Origin: Haloferax elongans ATCC BAA-1513
GTDB taxonomy: Archaea; Halobacteriota; Halobacteria; Halobacteriales; Haloferacaceae
Length of the DNA stretch: 64,000 nucleotides
Direction: 5' to 3'
NCBI RefSeq assembly: GCF_000336755.1
Contig: NZ_AOLK01000022.1
Span: 258,748 to 322,747, forward strand
In this document: positions 63,427 through 64,000 of the stretch, piece by piece
Layout: each line of letters opens with the position of its first letter
How positions within the stretch are numbered: position 1 is the first letter of the stretch
Position numbers and translations under genes: made by a program
Notes under the pieces: model-generated
Told to the model about the DNA's origin: nothing
The model's input: the letters and a program-made list of their open reading frames with translations, nothing else
Database searches by the model: none

Positions 63427-64000
63427 CTACCGCGCCTGCAACACTGCTTCCGTCGGTACTACCGCCGCGAACTCGCCGTTCAAATGCGCCAGCGCGGTTC
63501 GGTGCATCTCGTCGGCCGAGTAGGATTCGCCGTCCGGCCCCTCGCGGTCGAACGTCGCGGTCGCGTCGGACGGGAGATACACCTCGAATCCGAGGTTCTC
63601 GGCCATCCGCGTCGTCGTCGAGACGCAGTGGTCGGTCGTCAGGCCGCAGACGACGAGCGTGTCGTAGTCGCGCTCGCGGAGCCATCCTTCGAGGTCGGTG
63701 CCGATGAACCCGCTGTTGACGTGTTTCGTGAACACCGGTTCGCCCTCGACGGGTTCGGCTTCGGGCTTCCAGTCGAAACCTTCGCCATCGCTGCGGAGCG
63801 GTGAGTCGGGTTCTGTGGACTCATGGCGGACGTGCACCACGGGAGCGTCCACGCCGCGCCATGCCGCCAGCAAGTCGGCGATACGGGTTTCCATTTCGGG
63901 GTTGTTTCTGTCACCCCAGCCCGGCGCGTCGAAGCCGACCTGCATGTCGATGCAGACGAGCACAGCGTCCTCGGGGAGTTCGAGCCCCGGTGTCGGTGTG
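63427..64000 (-). CDS. Isochorismatase-fold hydrolase (5' end outside window)
   Basis: A cysteine hydrolase of the isochorismatase/nicotinamidase fold. The catalytic Asp is in '[10 protein letters not shown]', Lys in '[10 protein letters not shown]' and Cys in '[28 protein letters not shown]'. The frame continues to the window edge with '[12 protein letters not shown]' before the first valine, so the gene probably begins beyond 64000. Substrates of this fold include isochorismate, nicotinamide and ureides; the one here is unknown. Confidence 0.87.
   Translation of the reverse strand, partial: TPTPGLELPEDAVLVCIDMQVGFDAPGWGDRNNPEMETRIADLLAAWRGVDAPVVHVRHESTEPDSPLRSDGEGFDWKPEAEPVEGEPVFTKHVNSGFIGTDLEGWLRERDYDTLVVCGLTTDHCVSTTTRMAENLGFEVYLPSDATATFDREGPDGESYSADEMHRTALAHLNGEFAAVVPTEAVLQAR

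Noticed and set aside
1-64000. Insertion sequences, prophage or integrative element
   Set aside because: No transposase, integrase or phage structural gene was seen, and gene content is housekeeping throughout. The single tRNA gene shows no attachment-site duplicate nearby.

Overview
This window is haloarchaeal chromosome, most likely from Haloferax or a close relative (genus is my inference). The reasons are high GC, strongly acidic proteins, archaeal gene families (Cdc48, ribosomal protein S8e, HerA/NurA, MptA, the HFX_2341 regulator family, TrmB, haloarchaeal conserved families), and many genes whose start codon lies about 25-33 bases after a TATA-like box, which fits leaderless transcripts. 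Gene density is high. I found no insertion sequence, prophage, CRISPR array or rRNA. One tRNA gene (Ile, anticodon GAT) is present.

Layout. 0-7.3 kb: end of an unknown gene, a haloalkane-dehalogenase-like hydrolase, a VOC protein, a nickel-pincer cofactor protein LarC with a histidine-rich insert, the Cdc48 unfoldase, two small membrane proteins and an acetyltransferase. 7.4-15.9 kb: a multi-TM protein, a 576-base gene-poor gap with a strong hairpin, then the phosphate-uptake operon pstS-pstC-pstA-pstB-phoU (leftward) with a divergent AbrB-PhoU fusion protein as its probable regulator. 16-26.7 kb: ribosomal S8e, a HAD phosphatase, the NurA nuclease and HerA translocase pair of DNA end resection, a universal stress protein, a nitroreductase, a tiny acidic Cys protein, a KaiC-like ATPase with a long acidic tail, NAD kinase and an NmrA-like reductase. 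26.8-33.4 kb: carB, an S66 peptidase and thiC (with a palindromic candidate operator). 33.4-40 kb: small membrane proteins, an Eis-like acetyltransferase, a Na/Ca exchanger, a DUF3604 PHP protein, a 42-residue DNA-binding-like protein and a histidine kinase. 40-49.6 kb: tRNA-Ile, FxsA, a DUF255 thioredoxin-fold protein, a TrmB regulator with a perfect inverted repeat in its promoter, MptA (first pterin step), an Nfu-type Fe-S protein, an FAD oxidoreductase, a zinc-ribbon HTH regulator and a DUF6149 protein. 49.6-64 kb: a TetR-MATE operon with a palindromic operator, an amine-oxidase-fold flavoprotein, a 7TM histidine kinase, homoserine kinase, a second stress protein, PdxS, DUF1405, a 25-base tandem repeat, an enolase-superfamily-like protein, a CARF-like regulator, a MOT1-like transporter and an isochorismatase-fold hydrolase running off the end.

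The genes are mainly core metabolism and housekeeping: phosphate uptake, vitamin and cofactor synthesis (thiamine, B6, pterin, NADP), pyrimidine/arginine and threonine synthesis, protein unfolding and DNA-break repair. Several small regulatory or signalling proteins lie among them. No single unmistakable new system stands out. The strongest leads are three palindromic promoter elements (thiC, trmB, tetR-MATE), the AbrB-PhoU/pst arrangement, the KaiC-like ATPase beside a tiny acidic Cys protein, a divergent enolase-fold protein next to an unusual tandem repeat, and a stand-alone CARF-like regulator.
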